From the NCBI RefSeq assembly GCF_014203665.1, contig NZ_JACHJN010000010.1:124001-188000 (forward strand): a stretch of DNA of 64,000 bases, read 5' to 3'. Positions 42,484-51,466 of this stretch are shown here, in pieces. Numbering within the stretch: position 1 is the first letter of the stretch; every line of letters begins with the position of its first letter. The DNA comes from Saccharothrix tamanrassetensis (GTDB taxonomy: Bacteria; Actinomycetota; Actinomycetes; Mycobacteriales; Pseudonocardiaceae). The position numbers and the translations under genes are program-made. The notes under the pieces were generated by a model that ran no database searches, was not told where the DNA came from, and saw only the letters and a program-made list of their open reading frames with translations.

Positions 42484-43985
42484 GGCTGCTTCACCGGTTC
42501 GTGGCGGTGCCGGGCCACCTCGGTCGCCAACTCGCGCAGGCGCTCCTCGCGCTCGGCGCTGTCGGCGGCCGGCGGCGCGGCCAGGTGGTCGAAGTACAGG
42601 GCACGCAGGTGTTCGGCGCGGATCCGCGCCTCGGGGTTCTCGCCGTTGCGGGACAGCACCGCCAGCACCGCGGCCCCCGCTCCGGCGACGGCCAGCAGCA
42701 CACCCGGCCACGGCACGTCCCGCAGCCAGACCTGCAACGCGGCGAACGACGTGGTGGCGAACCCGGCCGCGATCGCCAGCACCACCAGCAGCCGGGCGCG
42801 CTCGCGTTCCCGCAGCGCCGCCACCTCCTGCTCGTGCAGCACGGGCGCGACGACCTGGTTGGCCTCGTGGATGGCGTCGGCCAGCAACGGGTAGTCCAGC
42901 ACGTAGCCGGGGTCGATCACCGGGTGCGGCTCCGGCGCGCGGAACCGCAGTTTCGGCCACACCGCCAGGGGCGGCACTGCGGCGTGCAGCTCGGAACCGG
43001 GTTTCGCGCCCAACACCCGGTGCAGCACCGCGACCACCCGGTCCGGCCCTTCGTCCAGGTGCACCACCGCCACCTGCCCGCTGCGCACCAGCACGGCGAG
43101 GTCGTCCGCCGAAGCAGCACCTGCGTCCGAAGCAGCACCTGCGTCCGAAGCCGCGTGCGCACCCGCACCCGCACTCGAAGCCGGAGCCGGAGCGACACTC
43201 ACAGTCGAATCGGCACCCACAGCCGCATGAGCACCCACACTCACAGCGCCATCCGCCCCGGCAGCACCACCCACAGCGTCGCCCGAACGCGCGCCTGCAC
43301 GCGCACCCGACCCCGCACTCGTACGCGCAGCCGCACCCGAACCCACGCCCGCACTCGTACCCGGACCCGTGCCCGCGCTCGTGCGCTCAGCCGCACCGGG
43401 ACTCCCACCCGCGACCTCGTCCGCCAGCCCGCCCGTCCCCGCCAGCACCAGCAACGGCCGGTCCCGGCTCAGGTGGTCGACCAACGCGGCCCGCGCCACG
43501 TCCCCGCCGCCGATCAGCAGCGCGAGCGCGGGGCGCCGGGCCCCCGCGATCGCGTCGACCGTCCGGAACAGCGCGGGCACCTCCTCGCCCCAGTGCGAGC
43601 CGGGCACCAGCACCGCCGTGTCGTGGTTGGCGTTCAGCCGCACCTCGCCCTCGGCGGGCTCGCCCTCGTCCGCCGCGACCCTGCCCGACGGCGCGACACC
43701 GACCAGCCGGGGCCGACGGCCGTCCAGGGCCTCGGTGGCCAGGCCGACCAGGTGGGTGATCCCGGTGTCCGCGCCCGCCGTCACCACGACGGCGTCCCGC
43801 TGCGCGGCTGCGGACAGCACCGCCCGCAGCACCGGCAGCACGGACGCGGCGAGACCGGTCTCCAGCGCGCCGGTGGTGCCGAGCAGGGCGAGGACGGGGC
43901 GCGACCGGGGCAGGCCCAGGGCTCGCGGCCTGATGTCGGCGTCGGGGTGGGCCAGCCGGCGCACCCGCGGTCCCGCGGTTGACAT
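42480..43985 (-). CDS. SLOG (LSDAT/TRPM-like) nucleotide-sensor fused to a 2TM module
   Basis: The 501-residue product has an N-terminal LSDAT-type SLOG Rossmann domain: VVVTAGADTGITHLVG, NANHDTAVLVPGSHWGEE, LALLIGGGDVARAAL and LVLAGTGGLADEVA. A ~90-residue Ala/Ser/Gly linker (residues about 203-290, encoded by repeats at 43110-43395) follows. The C-terminal third has a helical region and two membrane helices near residues 395-440. SLOG domains bind NAD- or nucleotide-derived ligands and are linked to 2TM effectors in predicted prokaryotic immunity. A TAGGGT -10 lies 7 nt before ATG 43985. Confidence 0.82.
   Translation of the reverse strand: MSTAGPRVRRLAHPDADIRPRALGLPRSRPVLALLGTTGALETGLAASVLPVLRAVLSAAAQRDAVVVTAGADTGITHLVGLATEALDGRRPRLVGVAPSGRVAADEGEPAEGEVRLNANHDTAVLVPGSHWGEEVPALFRTVDAIAGARRPALALLIGGGDVARAALVDHLSRDRPLLVLAGTGGLADEVAGGSPGAAERTSAGTGPGTSAGVGSGAAARTSAGSGARAGARSGDAVGGAAGADGAVSVGAHAAVGADSTVSVAPAPASSAGAGAHAASDAGAASDAGAASADDLAVLVRSGQVAVVHLDEGPDRVVAVLHRVLGAKPGSELHAAVPPLAVWPKLRFRAPEPHPVIDPGYVLDYPLLADAIHEANQVVAPVLHEQEVAALRERERARLLVVLAIAAGFATTSFAALQVWLRDVPWPGVLLAVAGAGAAVLAVLSRNGENPEARIRAEHLRALYFDHLAAPPAADSAEREERLRELATEVARHRHEPVKQP
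43110..43145. repeat. 18-bp tandem duplication in the SLOG-2TM linker
   Basis: CGAAGCAGCACCTGCGTC occurs twice in tandem (43110-43127, 43128-43145), followed to about 43395 by degenerate CGCACCC-type repeats. They encode the low-complexity Ala/Ser/Gly linker. Confidence 0.8.
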
Positions 43986-43992
43986 GCGGGCG

Positions 43993-43998
43993 ACCCTA
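43993..43998 (-). promoter_or_regulatory. -10 hexamer TAGGGT of SLOG operon
   Basis: Minus-strand TAGGGT lies 7 nt before ATG 43985; the divergent SDR gene has its own hexamer at 44049-44054. Confidence 0.5.
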
Positions 43999-44048
43999 GC
44001 GCCGGCTCACGCGAATATCACCCGTCCAGGTGGCGGTTTTTCGCCGGG

Positions 44049-44054
44049 TAGGCT
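44049..44054 (+). promoter_or_regulatory. -10 hexamer TAGGCT of the SDR gene
   Basis: TAGGCT ends 7 nt before GTG 44062, predicting a leaderless transcript. Confidence 0.55.
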
Positions 44055-44061
44055 TTTCACC

Positions 44062-45462
44062 GTGCAAATCGACCCTGCCGAGATGGAAATCGCCCTGCGG
44101 GTGCTCGCCCAGGTGGACGAACTCCCCACCGAGCACCCCGACGTGGTCGCCATCCGCCGGGCCACGTCCAGCATCTACAAGAGCGTGCGCAAGCGCCGCA
44201 AGGCCGCCCGCCGGGAGGCCGTCACGACCGCCGACCGCGCGGTCACCGAGTCGACCGCGACCGGTTCGCCGACCCGGATCGACGACGAGACCAAGGGCAT
44301 CCTGCTCGAGGAGCCCGCACCGGGCACCGTCGTGGGCACGCTGCTGCGCGCGCGGTCCTGCTACACGTGCAAGCGCCGGTACACCGAGGTGGACGCGTTC
44401 TACCACCAGCTCTGCCCGCCGTGCGCCGCGCTGAACCGCAGCAGGCGGGACGCGACGACCGACCTGACCGGCAAGCGGGCGCTGCTCACCGGCGGCCGGG
44501 CGAAGATCGGCATGTACATCGCGCTGCGGCTGCTCCGCGACGGCGCGCACACCACCATCACCACCCGGTTCCCGCGCGACGCCGTGCGCCGGTTCGCCTC
44601 GATGCCGGACAGCGCCGACTGGCTGCACCGGCTGCGGGTGGTCGGCATCGACCTGCGCGACCCGGGCCAGGTCGTGCAGCTGGCCGACTCGGTGGCCGCC
44701 GCCGGACCGCTGGACATCCTGATCAACAACGCCGCGCAGACCGTGCGCCGGTCGGCCGGCTCCTACGCGCCGCTGGTCGCCGCCGAGAGCACCCCGCTGC
44801 CGTCCGGTCCGCTGCCGGAGCTGGTCACCTTCGGGCACACCGTGTCCGCCCACCCGATCGCGCTGACCAGCGGTCTGGCCGAGGCGGTCCGGGACACCCT
44901 GCCCGACGTCACCGCGCTGGCGCTCACCGCCGGGTCCACCGACATCGACGCGGGCGGCCTGGTGCCCGACGAGCACCCGGTCAACAGCTGGGTGCAGCGG
45001 GTCGACGAGGTGGACCCGCTGGAGCTGCTGGAAGTGCAGCTGTGCAACAGCACCGCGCCGTTCATCCTGATCTCCCGGCTGCGCCCGGCGATGGCCGCCT
45101 CGCCCGCCCGCCGCAAGTACGTGGTGAACGTCTCCGCGATGGAAGGCCAGTTCAGCCGCGCCTACAAGGGCCCCGGCCACCCGCACACGAACATGGCCAA
45201 GGCCGCGCTGAACATGCTGACCCGCACCAGCGCCGAGGAGATGCTCACCACCGACGGCATCCTGATGACCGCCGTCGACACCGGCTGGATCACCGACGAA
45301 CGCCCGCACCCCACCAAGATGCGGCTCGCCGCCGAGGGCTTCCACGCGCCCCTGGACCTGGTCGACGGCGCGGCGCGGGTGTACGACCCGATCGTGCGCG
45401 GCGAGCTCGGCGAGGACATCCGCGGCTGCTTCCTGAAGGACTACGCGCCCGCGCCGTGGTGA
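44062..45462 (+). CDS. SDR oxidoreductase with N-terminal zinc-ribbon extension
   Basis: The 466-residue product starts with a ~100-residue polar helical region and a four-Cys knuckle (CYTC and CPPC separated by 15 residues), then a short-chain dehydrogenase/reductase domain. TGGRAKIGMYIALRLL is the cofactor loop, a variant of TGxxxGxG; INNAAQT and the Ser of VNVSAMEGQF are recognisable, and the YKGPGHPHTNMAKAAL region carries the catalytic Tyr/Lys. An insertion lies between the NNAA motif and the catalytic serine. Start GTG 44062 fits the -10 hexamer. The zinc ribbon suggests a nucleic-acid or protein partner; substrate unknown. Confidence 0.83.
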   Translation: MQIDPAEMEIALRVLAQVDELPTEHPDVVAIRRATSSIYKSVRKRRKAARREAVTTADRAVTESTATGSPTRIDDETKGILLEEPAPGTVVGTLLRARSCYTCKRRYTEVDAFYHQLCPPCAALNRSRRDATTDLTGKRALLTGGRAKIGMYIALRLLRDGAHTTITTRFPRDAVRRFASMPDSADWLHRLRVVGIDLRDPGQVVQLADSVAAAGPLDILINNAAQTVRRSAGSYAPLVAAESTPLPSGPLPELVTFGHTVSAHPIALTSGLAEAVRDTLPDVTALALTAGSTDIDAGGLVPDEHPVNSWVQRVDEVDPLELLEVQLCNSTAPFILISRLRPAMAASPARRKYVVNVSAMEGQFSRAYKGPGHPHTNMAKAALNMLTRTSAEEMLTTDGILMTAVDTGWITDERPHPTKMRLAAEGFHAPLDLVDGAARVYDPIVRGELGEDIRGCFLKDYAPAPW

Positions 45463-45947
45463 TTCCGTCCACTGTGGAAAGTAGCAACGGGTCTGGGCCA
45501 TCCGGGTACGGCCGGCGACGAATTCGGCCCCGCGTGCGACTCTCCGTCGGTAGGCTGACGGGATTCGCCGGGCGTGGGGGTGGGCATGGGTCGCGGGCGG
45601 GCGGGTCGCGCCGTCATCCTGCCGTGCGTGACCTCGTTATCCCGTGCGGCGTCGACTCCCCCGGCTTTCCGCTCAGCCGTCCGTGACCGGACGGCTACCG
45701 TGCGGCTCGCGGCGGTGGGCACCCCTCAACACGACCCGTTCACCGGCGCGCCGGCGTTCCGCACCGCTCTGCTCGACACCGGGCGGTCGAGCGCGTTCGC
45801 CCACGTCATCCGGCACGAACGGGTGATCCCAGGCCGCGCAGGTCACGCTCCGCGCACGGGGGGCAGCGGCCTCCGGCACACCCCGCGCGACGACGCGGCC
45901 ACTCCCGCCCCCCGCCCGCCGACCCGCCGGTCCGGGCCGAGGGCGAC
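45463..45947. other. 485-bp interval without a gene
   Basis: No open frame here has convincing composition; the 125-residue frame at 45574-45951 is Arg/Thr/Pro low complexity. The only structure I see is a perfect 9-bp hairpin at 45675-45696 and a 7-bp dyad, GCTCGAC/GTCGAGC, at 45771-45792. Confidence 0.5.
45675..45696. terminator. Perfect 9-bp hairpin downstream of the SDR gene
   Basis: AGCCGTCCG at 45675-45683 pairs with CGGACGGCT at 45688-45696 around TGAC, about 210 bp after the SDR stop. There is no T-run, so termination is only a possibility. Confidence 0.45.
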
Positions 45948-46886
45948 ATGACCACGTCGCGCCGGCCCATCAACCCGTTCCCGCTGCCCGGCTGGGAGCG
46001 CACGCCGATGCGCCCGCTGCGGCCGTGGGAGCGCAAGGGGCACCGCGACTACTACGTGGACGTGGACGGCGCGGCGAGCGCGTTCCAGGAGTTCCAGCAG
46101 GAGATCGGCGACCTGACCGGCCTGCTGGAGGACGGCCGGCTGGTGCTGGTCACCGGCGACTCGGGGTGCGGCAAGACCGCCCTGGTCAACCGGTGCGCCG
46201 ACTGGACGGTGCTGGAGCTGCGCAGGCGCGGGATGCGCGGCGTCGTGGTGGACCTGACGGGGTGCCTGCCCGAGGACGAGGAGCTGTCCATCCACGAGCG
46301 CACCGTGCACGTGTGCGACCAGCTGTTCGACCAGCTGGTCGACGCGCGGGCGATGCGGCAGGACGCGGAGGAGGCTTTGCGCGGCGACCGCGACAACCCG
46401 CAGCGCATCTTCCCCCGGCTCAGCCGGGCGCTCAACGACGACGTGGTGCTGGTGGTGCTGCTCCCCTCGCCGAACGAACTGCTGGACGAGGTGGTCCGGT
46501 ACGCGCGCCAGCTGCGCAGCCCGCGCGTGCTGTTCTTCGCCGAGTCGGCGTTCTTCGACCCGGACGACATCGCCGAAGTGGTCCGGCGACTGGAGTCGTG
46601 GGTACCGCCGATCACGTTGCTGGTCGGAAAACTGGACGACGGAGATCCGGAACGGTTCGCGGACGACCGGCTCGTCCGTCACACCGAAGTGGGAATTTAT
46701 CCACAACTGAGTGATGAGGCGGTCGAATTGCTGAGCAAAATCTGTCAATCGGTCGCCATGCTGCAACGAATACTGCACGGGACGTACGAGCGAAAGCTCG
46801 AAGCCGGCCTAAGCTACACCGAAGCCGACCTGGTGACCGTGGACGACATCCGGGCGTACCTGAACGGACTGGGGATGCACCCATGA
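45948..46886 (+). CDS. P-loop ATPase, first gene of a coupled ATPase pair
   Basis: The 312-residue product has Walker A TGDSGCGKTALVN (residues about 68-80), a hydrophobic Walker B-like strand ending in NDDVVLVVLLPSPNEL, and RVLFFAESAFF as a probable sensor strand. It has no DNA-binding or membrane segment. The N-terminus (NPFPLPGWERTPMRPL) includes a WxxxxxYYVDVDG element before the ATPase. GAGGG lies 4 nt before the ATG. Its 3' end is relatively AT-rich (nt about 46680-46760). It overlaps the larger ATPase gene by 4 bp. Family not recognised. Confidence 0.78.
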   Translation: MTTSRRPINPFPLPGWERTPMRPLRPWERKGHRDYYVDVDGAASAFQEFQQEIGDLTGLLEDGRLVLVTGDSGCGKTALVNRCADWTVLELRRRGMRGVVVDLTGCLPEDEELSIHERTVHVCDQLFDQLVDARAMRQDAEEALRGDRDNPQRIFPRLSRALNDDVVLVVLLPSPNELLDEVVRYARQLRSPRVLFFAESAFFDPDDIAEVVRRLESWVPPITLLVGKLDDGDPERFADDRLVRHTEVGIYPQLSDEAVELLSKICQSVAMLQRILHGTYERKLEAGLSYTEADLVTVDDIRAYLNGLGMHP

Positions 46887-49153
46887 GCGGCAGCGACGAA
46901 CTCCCGCCCCCGCGGAAGAACCCCTTCTCGCCGATGGCGGTCGCCCTGATCATCGAGGACTTCCAGGACGACTTCGACTCGGCGGACGTCACCATCGCCA
47001 CCGACGCCGGCCGGCAGGCCGTCGCGCACCTGGACACCTACCTGGAGGCCGAGCCGGGCACGGGCACCGTGCTGGCGATCCTGGGCGACTACGGGACGGG
47101 CAAGACGCACCTCGCGGTGCGGCTGGTGCGGCACGCCCGGCGCGTGCTGGACGACCCGACGCGCGCGCTGTACCTGGAGGCGACCGCGGAGAGCTTCGTC
47201 GAGCTCTACCGGCGGTTCATGCGGCGGCTGGGCCGGGAGGGCGTGCGGGCGCAGGTCAGCGACTACTACGCGGACATCGTCGCCGACTCGCTGCAGAGCA
47301 CCGGGCTGACCGCCGACACGCTGGAGTGGCTGGGCAGCAGGCAGTTGGAGCCGCAGGAGGTCGTGGAGCGGCTCGGCCTGATGGAGAGCGCGCTGCTGCG
47401 CAAGGTCCAGGACACCCTGCGCGAGGTCACCAACAACAAGGACTTCGGCACCGCGCTGACCCTCCTGCTGCGACCGGGTTTCGAGCACGCGGTGTGGTCG
47501 TGGCTGCTGGGCGGCGCACCGGACCAGGTGCTGGTGGAACGCGGCATCACCACGCCGATCGACACCGAGGTGGCGGCGCTGGAGGCGATGGGCGTGTTCG
47601 CCCTGCTGTTCGGCGGCAGGCAGCGGCGGTTCGTGCTGGCCGTGGACGAGCTGGACAAGATCTTCTCCGCGGACAACCAGCCGCAGGCCCGGACCATGGC
47701 CGCGTTCCAGACGATGTTGCAGGTGTTCGCGAAGGCCGGCGCGTGCCTGGTGCTGTGCGGGCTGCCGGAGTTCAAGGCCGTGCTGTCGCCGGCCGTGCGG
47801 CAGCGCATCCCGTACACGGTCGGGATGTCCGGGTTGAGCCACGCGCAGGTGCGCGAGTTCATACTGCGCGCCCAGCAGGCCGTCACCGGCACGAAGACGC
47901 TCGCGCCGTTCACCCCGGAGACCGTCCGGTACCTGCGCGACGTGGCCGGCGGCAACACCCGCAACGTGGTCCGCCTGTGCCACCGGGTGTTCCGGCTGGT
48001 CGACGACCGGGTGCGGGAGACCGGCGACCAGGACGTGACGGCGACCGACGAGATGGTGCGGCAGGCGGCCCGCGACCTGTTCGGGTCGTTGAGCGCGGAC
48101 GACCTGGACGGCGCGGTGCGCCGGTTGTTGGACGCCAACGGCTGGGAGTACTGGCACAACCACCTGCTGGGACCGGGCGAGGAGTCGCTGGCGGACTACT
48201 GGGTGACCTTCCCGGACCGGGACGGCGGGTGTGCCGTGCTGCTGACCGGGTCGCTGCTGGACAACGCCGACGTGACGACGGTGATGCGGCGGGTGTCGGC
48301 GGTGCGCGAGGCCGAGTCGGACGCCGAGATCGTCCTGCTGGTCAACGGGGTGCTGACGGACGGTGTCGCGATCCAGTTGCGGGAGCCGCTGGGGCGCGAG
48401 CCGCTGGTGTACTCGGAGCGGACGTTCGCGGACGACTTCAAGGCCCTGGTCGGGGCGACCGGCCGGCCCGTGGAGCGGGATCCGATGTCGGCGTTGCAGC
48501 AGCGGATGGGGCAGCTGTCGCGGCAGCAGTCGAGCATCTACGGGTTCATCGAGCAGCTGACCGAGCACGTGGACGGCGTGCGCACGTCGTCGGACCGCCA
48601 GTTCGGGATGATCGGCCGGCAGTTGGCGCTGCTCATCGGCTCGGCCCCGGCCCGTGCGGCGGCGGACAGCCGGTTGCCGGGCGAGGTGGAGCGGCTGTTC
48701 CGGGACGCGGTGGACGCGCTGGAGGGCCTGACCCAGGTCGACATGATGCTGGACGAGGCGTTCGACTTCGCTCCCGCGCAGACGCAGGAGGCCGTGCACC
48801 GGCGGTTGCGCACCCAGGAGTTCACCGACGCCGCGGGCAAGGCGATCTTCATCCAGAAGACCGTGCTGGCCTTCCGGGGAGCGGTCGCCGAGTGGTACCG
48901 GGCGGGGGACGACTCGGCGGAGGCCGAGGACCGGCTGGAGCGGCTGTGCGGGATCTACGACGACATCGTGGAGTTCCTGCCGTTGTTCGACCTCGACCCG
49001 CTGTTCGGGTTGCCGCCGTGGAGCGCGCGGAGCGGCGGGGGGCTGGTGGCCGACGTCAACCAGGTCGCTCGGCGGAACCGGGTGCACGAGGCACTGCGCA
49101 ACCTGAGCCCGCGGGTCCGGCGAGCGGTGCTGAAGGCTTCGCACACCAACTGA
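46883..49153 (+). CDS. Large AAA/ORC-like P-loop ATPase, partner of the 45948 gene
   Basis: The 756-residue product opens with NPFSPMAVALIIEDF, has Walker A GDYGTGKTHLAVRL (about residues 68-81), Walker B VLAVDELDKIF, sensor-like LVLCGLPEF, and a helical lid with GGNTRNVVRLCHRVFRL resembling Cdc6/ORC-type ATPases. Residues about 395-500 form an additional alpha/beta region (VLLTGSLLDNADVTTV, IVLLVNGVLTDG) like a small nuclease or regulatory fold, followed by a long helical tail. ATG 46883 overlaps the upstream stop, so the proteins likely form a complex. Function unknown; conflict or DNA-maintenance roles are possible. Confidence 0.78.
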   Translation: MSGSDELPPPRKNPFSPMAVALIIEDFQDDFDSADVTIATDAGRQAVAHLDTYLEAEPGTGTVLAILGDYGTGKTHLAVRLVRHARRVLDDPTRALYLEATAESFVELYRRFMRRLGREGVRAQVSDYYADIVADSLQSTGLTADTLEWLGSRQLEPQEVVERLGLMESALLRKVQDTLREVTNNKDFGTALTLLLRPGFEHAVWSWLLGGAPDQVLVERGITTPIDTEVAALEAMGVFALLFGGRQRRFVLAVDELDKIFSADNQPQARTMAAFQTMLQVFAKAGACLVLCGLPEFKAVLSPAVRQRIPYTVGMSGLSHAQVREFILRAQQAVTGTKTLAPFTPETVRYLRDVAGGNTRNVVRLCHRVFRLVDDRVRETGDQDVTATDEMVRQAARDLFGSLSADDLDGAVRRLLDANGWEYWHNHLLGPGEESLADYWVTFPDRDGGCAVLLTGSLLDNADVTTVMRRVSAVREAESDAEIVLLVNGVLTDGVAIQLREPLGREPLVYSERTFADDFKALVGATGRPVERDPMSALQQRMGQLSRQQSSIYGFIEQLTEHVDGVRTSSDRQFGMIGRQLALLIGSAPARAAADSRLPGEVERLFRDAVDALEGLTQVDMMLDEAFDFAPAQTQEAVHRRLRTQEFTDAAGKAIFIQKTVLAFRGAVAEWYRAGDDSAEAEDRLERLCGIYDDIVEFLPLFDLDPLFGLPPWSARSGGGLVADVNQVARRNRVHEALRNLSPRVRRAVLKASHTN

Positions 49154-49283
49154 CGCCGGTGGGGTTCGCTGCCGAGGTTCGCTCACAGGACAGCGAGGTC
49201 GCTCCCAGGGGCGTGCCGGCGGGGATGGCGACGAAGTCCGCTGTCGGGCGTTGCGGCCGGGGGTCGCGGCGACCGGCGACCGG

Positions 49284-50456
49284 CTACCGAGCCCGCTCCA
49301 CCCGCCGGAACGCGGCGGGCGCCAACGGAGCCGGCACCCGCGGCCTGCTCGACACCGGCACCGACGGCTTGCCGGCCGCGGCGAGCCCGCCGACCCGCAC
49401 CCCTGGCGGCTGCAACCGGTCGTAGGCGCCGTTGGCCAGGGCGTGCAGCAGGTTCACCACCACGACCGCCGGAGCCACCACGGCGATCGCGCCGGGGAAC
49501 TTCGGCTCCAGCAGCAGGGCCAGGATGATCGCCGTCAGCCCGTTCTGCTGCCCCAGGCACAGTCGCACCCGGTCCCCGCGCCACCGCCGGGGCACCGTCA
49601 GCACCAGGGCCACCACTCCCTGCGACAGGAACGCCGCGGCCCCGAGCAGCGCGCCCACCACGGCCAGGGCCCACGAGAACTCCGCCGCCAGGACCAGCCC
49701 CACGGCCACCGTGGCGGCGAACAACCCGACCTCGGCCAGCCCGTCCACGCACCGCCCGAGGTCCGGCCGGAAGAACAGCCCGATCAACGCCAGCGCCAGC
49801 AGCAGCGAGAACTGCACCGCGACGAACCCGACGGCCAGCACCGCGAGCACCAGCGCGGTCCGCACCAGCACCCGCCCGAGCCGGCCCCGGTCGCCGGCGA
49901 CGTGGCGCCGGACCACCCGCCACACCACGAACGCCCCGCCGGCCAGCGCGAGGTTCAGCAGGAAGTTGACCGAGAACGCCCCGAACCCGCCGACCGCCCC
50001 GCCCTGCAACGCGAACGACGTGATGTAGACCGTCAGCAGCACGGTGATCGGGTCGTCGAACGACGCCCACGCCGACAGCAGCGCCTTCGCCGACGCCGAC
50101 ATCCGCGACTTGGCCCGCATCGCCGCCACCGACAGCGGGTCGATCTGCGCCACCGCCACCGCCAGGATCAGGTGCCACGGCTCGCGGTACACCAGGTACA
50201 TCACACCGAAGATCAGCACGACCTTCGCCAGCACACCGAGGGTGACCGCTATCACCACGGTCCGGAACTGCCTGCGGAATTCGGCGATTTCGATCCCGCT
50301 CGTACTCGCATAGAGGCCGAAGCCGAGCAGTGCGGTGATGAAGAATCCATACGCCGCGGATTCGTCGACGCCCCGGAGCCCCCATTGCGCGGCTACGAAC
50401 CAGCCCACACCGAGGGCGGCCAACAGGGCGACCGAACGGACAGCAGGCGTCACCAT
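49284..50456 (-). CDS. CPA-family sodium/proton antiporter-like protein
   Basis: The 390-residue protein has about 11-12 hydrophobic helices. Family signatures are [11 protein letters not shown] and [14 protein letters not shown], the latter with the acidic pair expected for cation binding, and a C-terminal [19 protein letters not shown] helix. ATG 50456 gives a normal N-terminal helix; the frame open to 50534 lacks membrane character. It is convergent with the ATPase pair and separated from the fxs operon by 28 bp. Ion specificity is not determined. Confidence 0.85.
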   Translation of the reverse strand: MVTPAVRSVALLAALGVGWFVAAQWGLRGVDESAAYGFFITALLGFGLYASTSGIEIAEFRRQFRTVVIAVTLGVLAKVVLIFGVMYLVYREPWHLILAVAVAQIDPLSVAAMRAKSRMSASAKALLSAWASFDDPITVLLTVYITSFALQGGAVGGFGAFSVNFLLNLALAGGAFVVWRVVRRHVAGDRGRLGRVLVRTALVLAVLAVGFVAVQFSLLLALALIGLFFRPDLGRCVDGLAEVGLFAATVAVGLVLAAEFSWALAVVGALLGAAAFLSQGVVALVLTVPRRWRGDRVRLCLGQQNGLTAIILALLLEPKFPGAIAVVAPAVVVVNLLHALANGAYDRLQPPGVRVGGLAAAGKPSVPVSSRPRVPAPLAPAAFRRVERAR

Positions 50457-50484
50457 TCCACGGTAGGTAACCGCCGTACCGGTA

Positions 50485-51447
50485 TCAAGGCCCGAATGGA
50501 GTGAGCCGTGCGGCCAAAGCGGACATTCGATCATCCGCCTCGCCGACCCGCGACTGGTCGATGGTCACCCCGACGACGTATTCCCCGGGTCCGAGCCGGT
50601 AGTAGTAGATCGCGCCCATCTCCACGTCCAGCACCGCCCGCACCAGCAGCCCGCCGACCACCGGCCGCACCGCCCGGTTGAGCCGGGTGGCCAGCCCGCC
50701 CAGCTCGCGCGCGAACCCGAGGTAGAACCGCCGCCGCGCGTCCACCGTGATCTGCTTGAAGAACGGTCCCAGCGCGGGGTCGTCGAACCGGTCGGCCATG
50801 GTCTGCACCTCGCCACCCGCCACGTGCGCCACCAGGTGCAGGTCCTGCGCCCGCACGGCGTCCGCGCACGACGCCGGCGCGCCCACCGCGACCGTCACGT
50901 GCGGCTCGCCCGGCTCCGTGCCGGTCAGTGGCCGGGGAGCGCCGAAGGTGGCCCAGCCGCCGGGGTTGAGCGAGCCCAGGCTCAGGTCGGCGCGCAGCGC
51001 GGTGGCCAGTTCCGCCACCGCCCGGTCGGCCTCGTCCACCGCCGGGTGGCCGAACAGCGGGCCCGCGCCCGCGTGGTCGAGCACCAGGCCGACGACGTGC
51101 TCGGTGGGCACCACGGAGTCGCAGAACAGCGCGCCTTCCTCGGTGTGCAGCACGGTCCGGATCAGCCGGCCGGTGCGCGCCTCCTGCAGCGCCCGGTCCA
51201 GGGCGGTGGCCTGGAACGTCAGGTGCCGGCCCAGCCGCTTGAGCTCCTCGCGCCGGGTGCCGCCGGGCAGCGCGTCGGGCGCGGTCGGCGGCTCGCCCAG
51301 CGCGTCCACGCCGAAGTCGAACACCCCGTTGCTGTAGTGCGCGAGGTAGTGCAGCGCGGGGCTCTTCACGATCGCCGCGCGGCAGGCGTGCCGGGTGGTG
51401 TCGAACTCGGGGCCCAAGTGCTCGGCCTCCTCCTCGTACAGCTCCAC
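50485..51447 (-). CDS. Protein with internally duplicated domain, fxs operon
   Basis: This 320-residue protein has two related halves: [16 protein letters not shown] with [10 protein letters not shown] aligns with [16 protein letters not shown] with [10 protein letters not shown] about 150 residues later, and [12 protein letters not shown] with [12 protein letters not shown]. The strand-helix pattern resembles a roadblock/longin or PAS-like sensor duplicated in tandem. AGGAGG lies 7 nt before GTG 51447; it starts 19 nt after fxsT and is the third gene after fxsA. It is not FxsC, which is TIR-like. Function unknown; a sensor or partner for FxsT is inferred from position. Confidence 0.7.
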   Translation of the reverse strand: MELYEEEAEHLGPEFDTTRHACRAAIVKSPALHYLAHYSNGVFDFGVDALGEPPTAPDALPGGTRREELKRLGRHLTFQATALDRALQEARTGRLIRTVLHTEEGALFCDSVVPTEHVVGLVLDHAGAGPLFGHPAVDEADRAVAELATALRADLSLGSLNPGGWATFGAPRPLTGTEPGEPHVTVAVGAPASCADAVRAQDLHLVAHVAGGEVQTMADRFDDPALGPFFKQITVDARRRFYLGFARELGGLATRLNRAVRPVVGGLLVRAVLDVEMGAIYYYRLGPGEYVVGVTIDQSRVGEADDRMSALAARLTPFGP

Positions 51448-51466
51448 GCTGCTCCCTCCTGCGCGC

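Noticed and set aside
45574..45951. 125-residue open frame before the ATPase pair
   Set aside because: Low-complexity Arg/Thr/Pro translation and poor codon-position pattern; treated as intergenic.
46698..46706. Perfect DnaA-box-like TTATCCACA
   Set aside because: Single copy inside a clear coding sequence, with no cluster of boxes or origin-associated genes; taken as chance within an AT-richer stretch.
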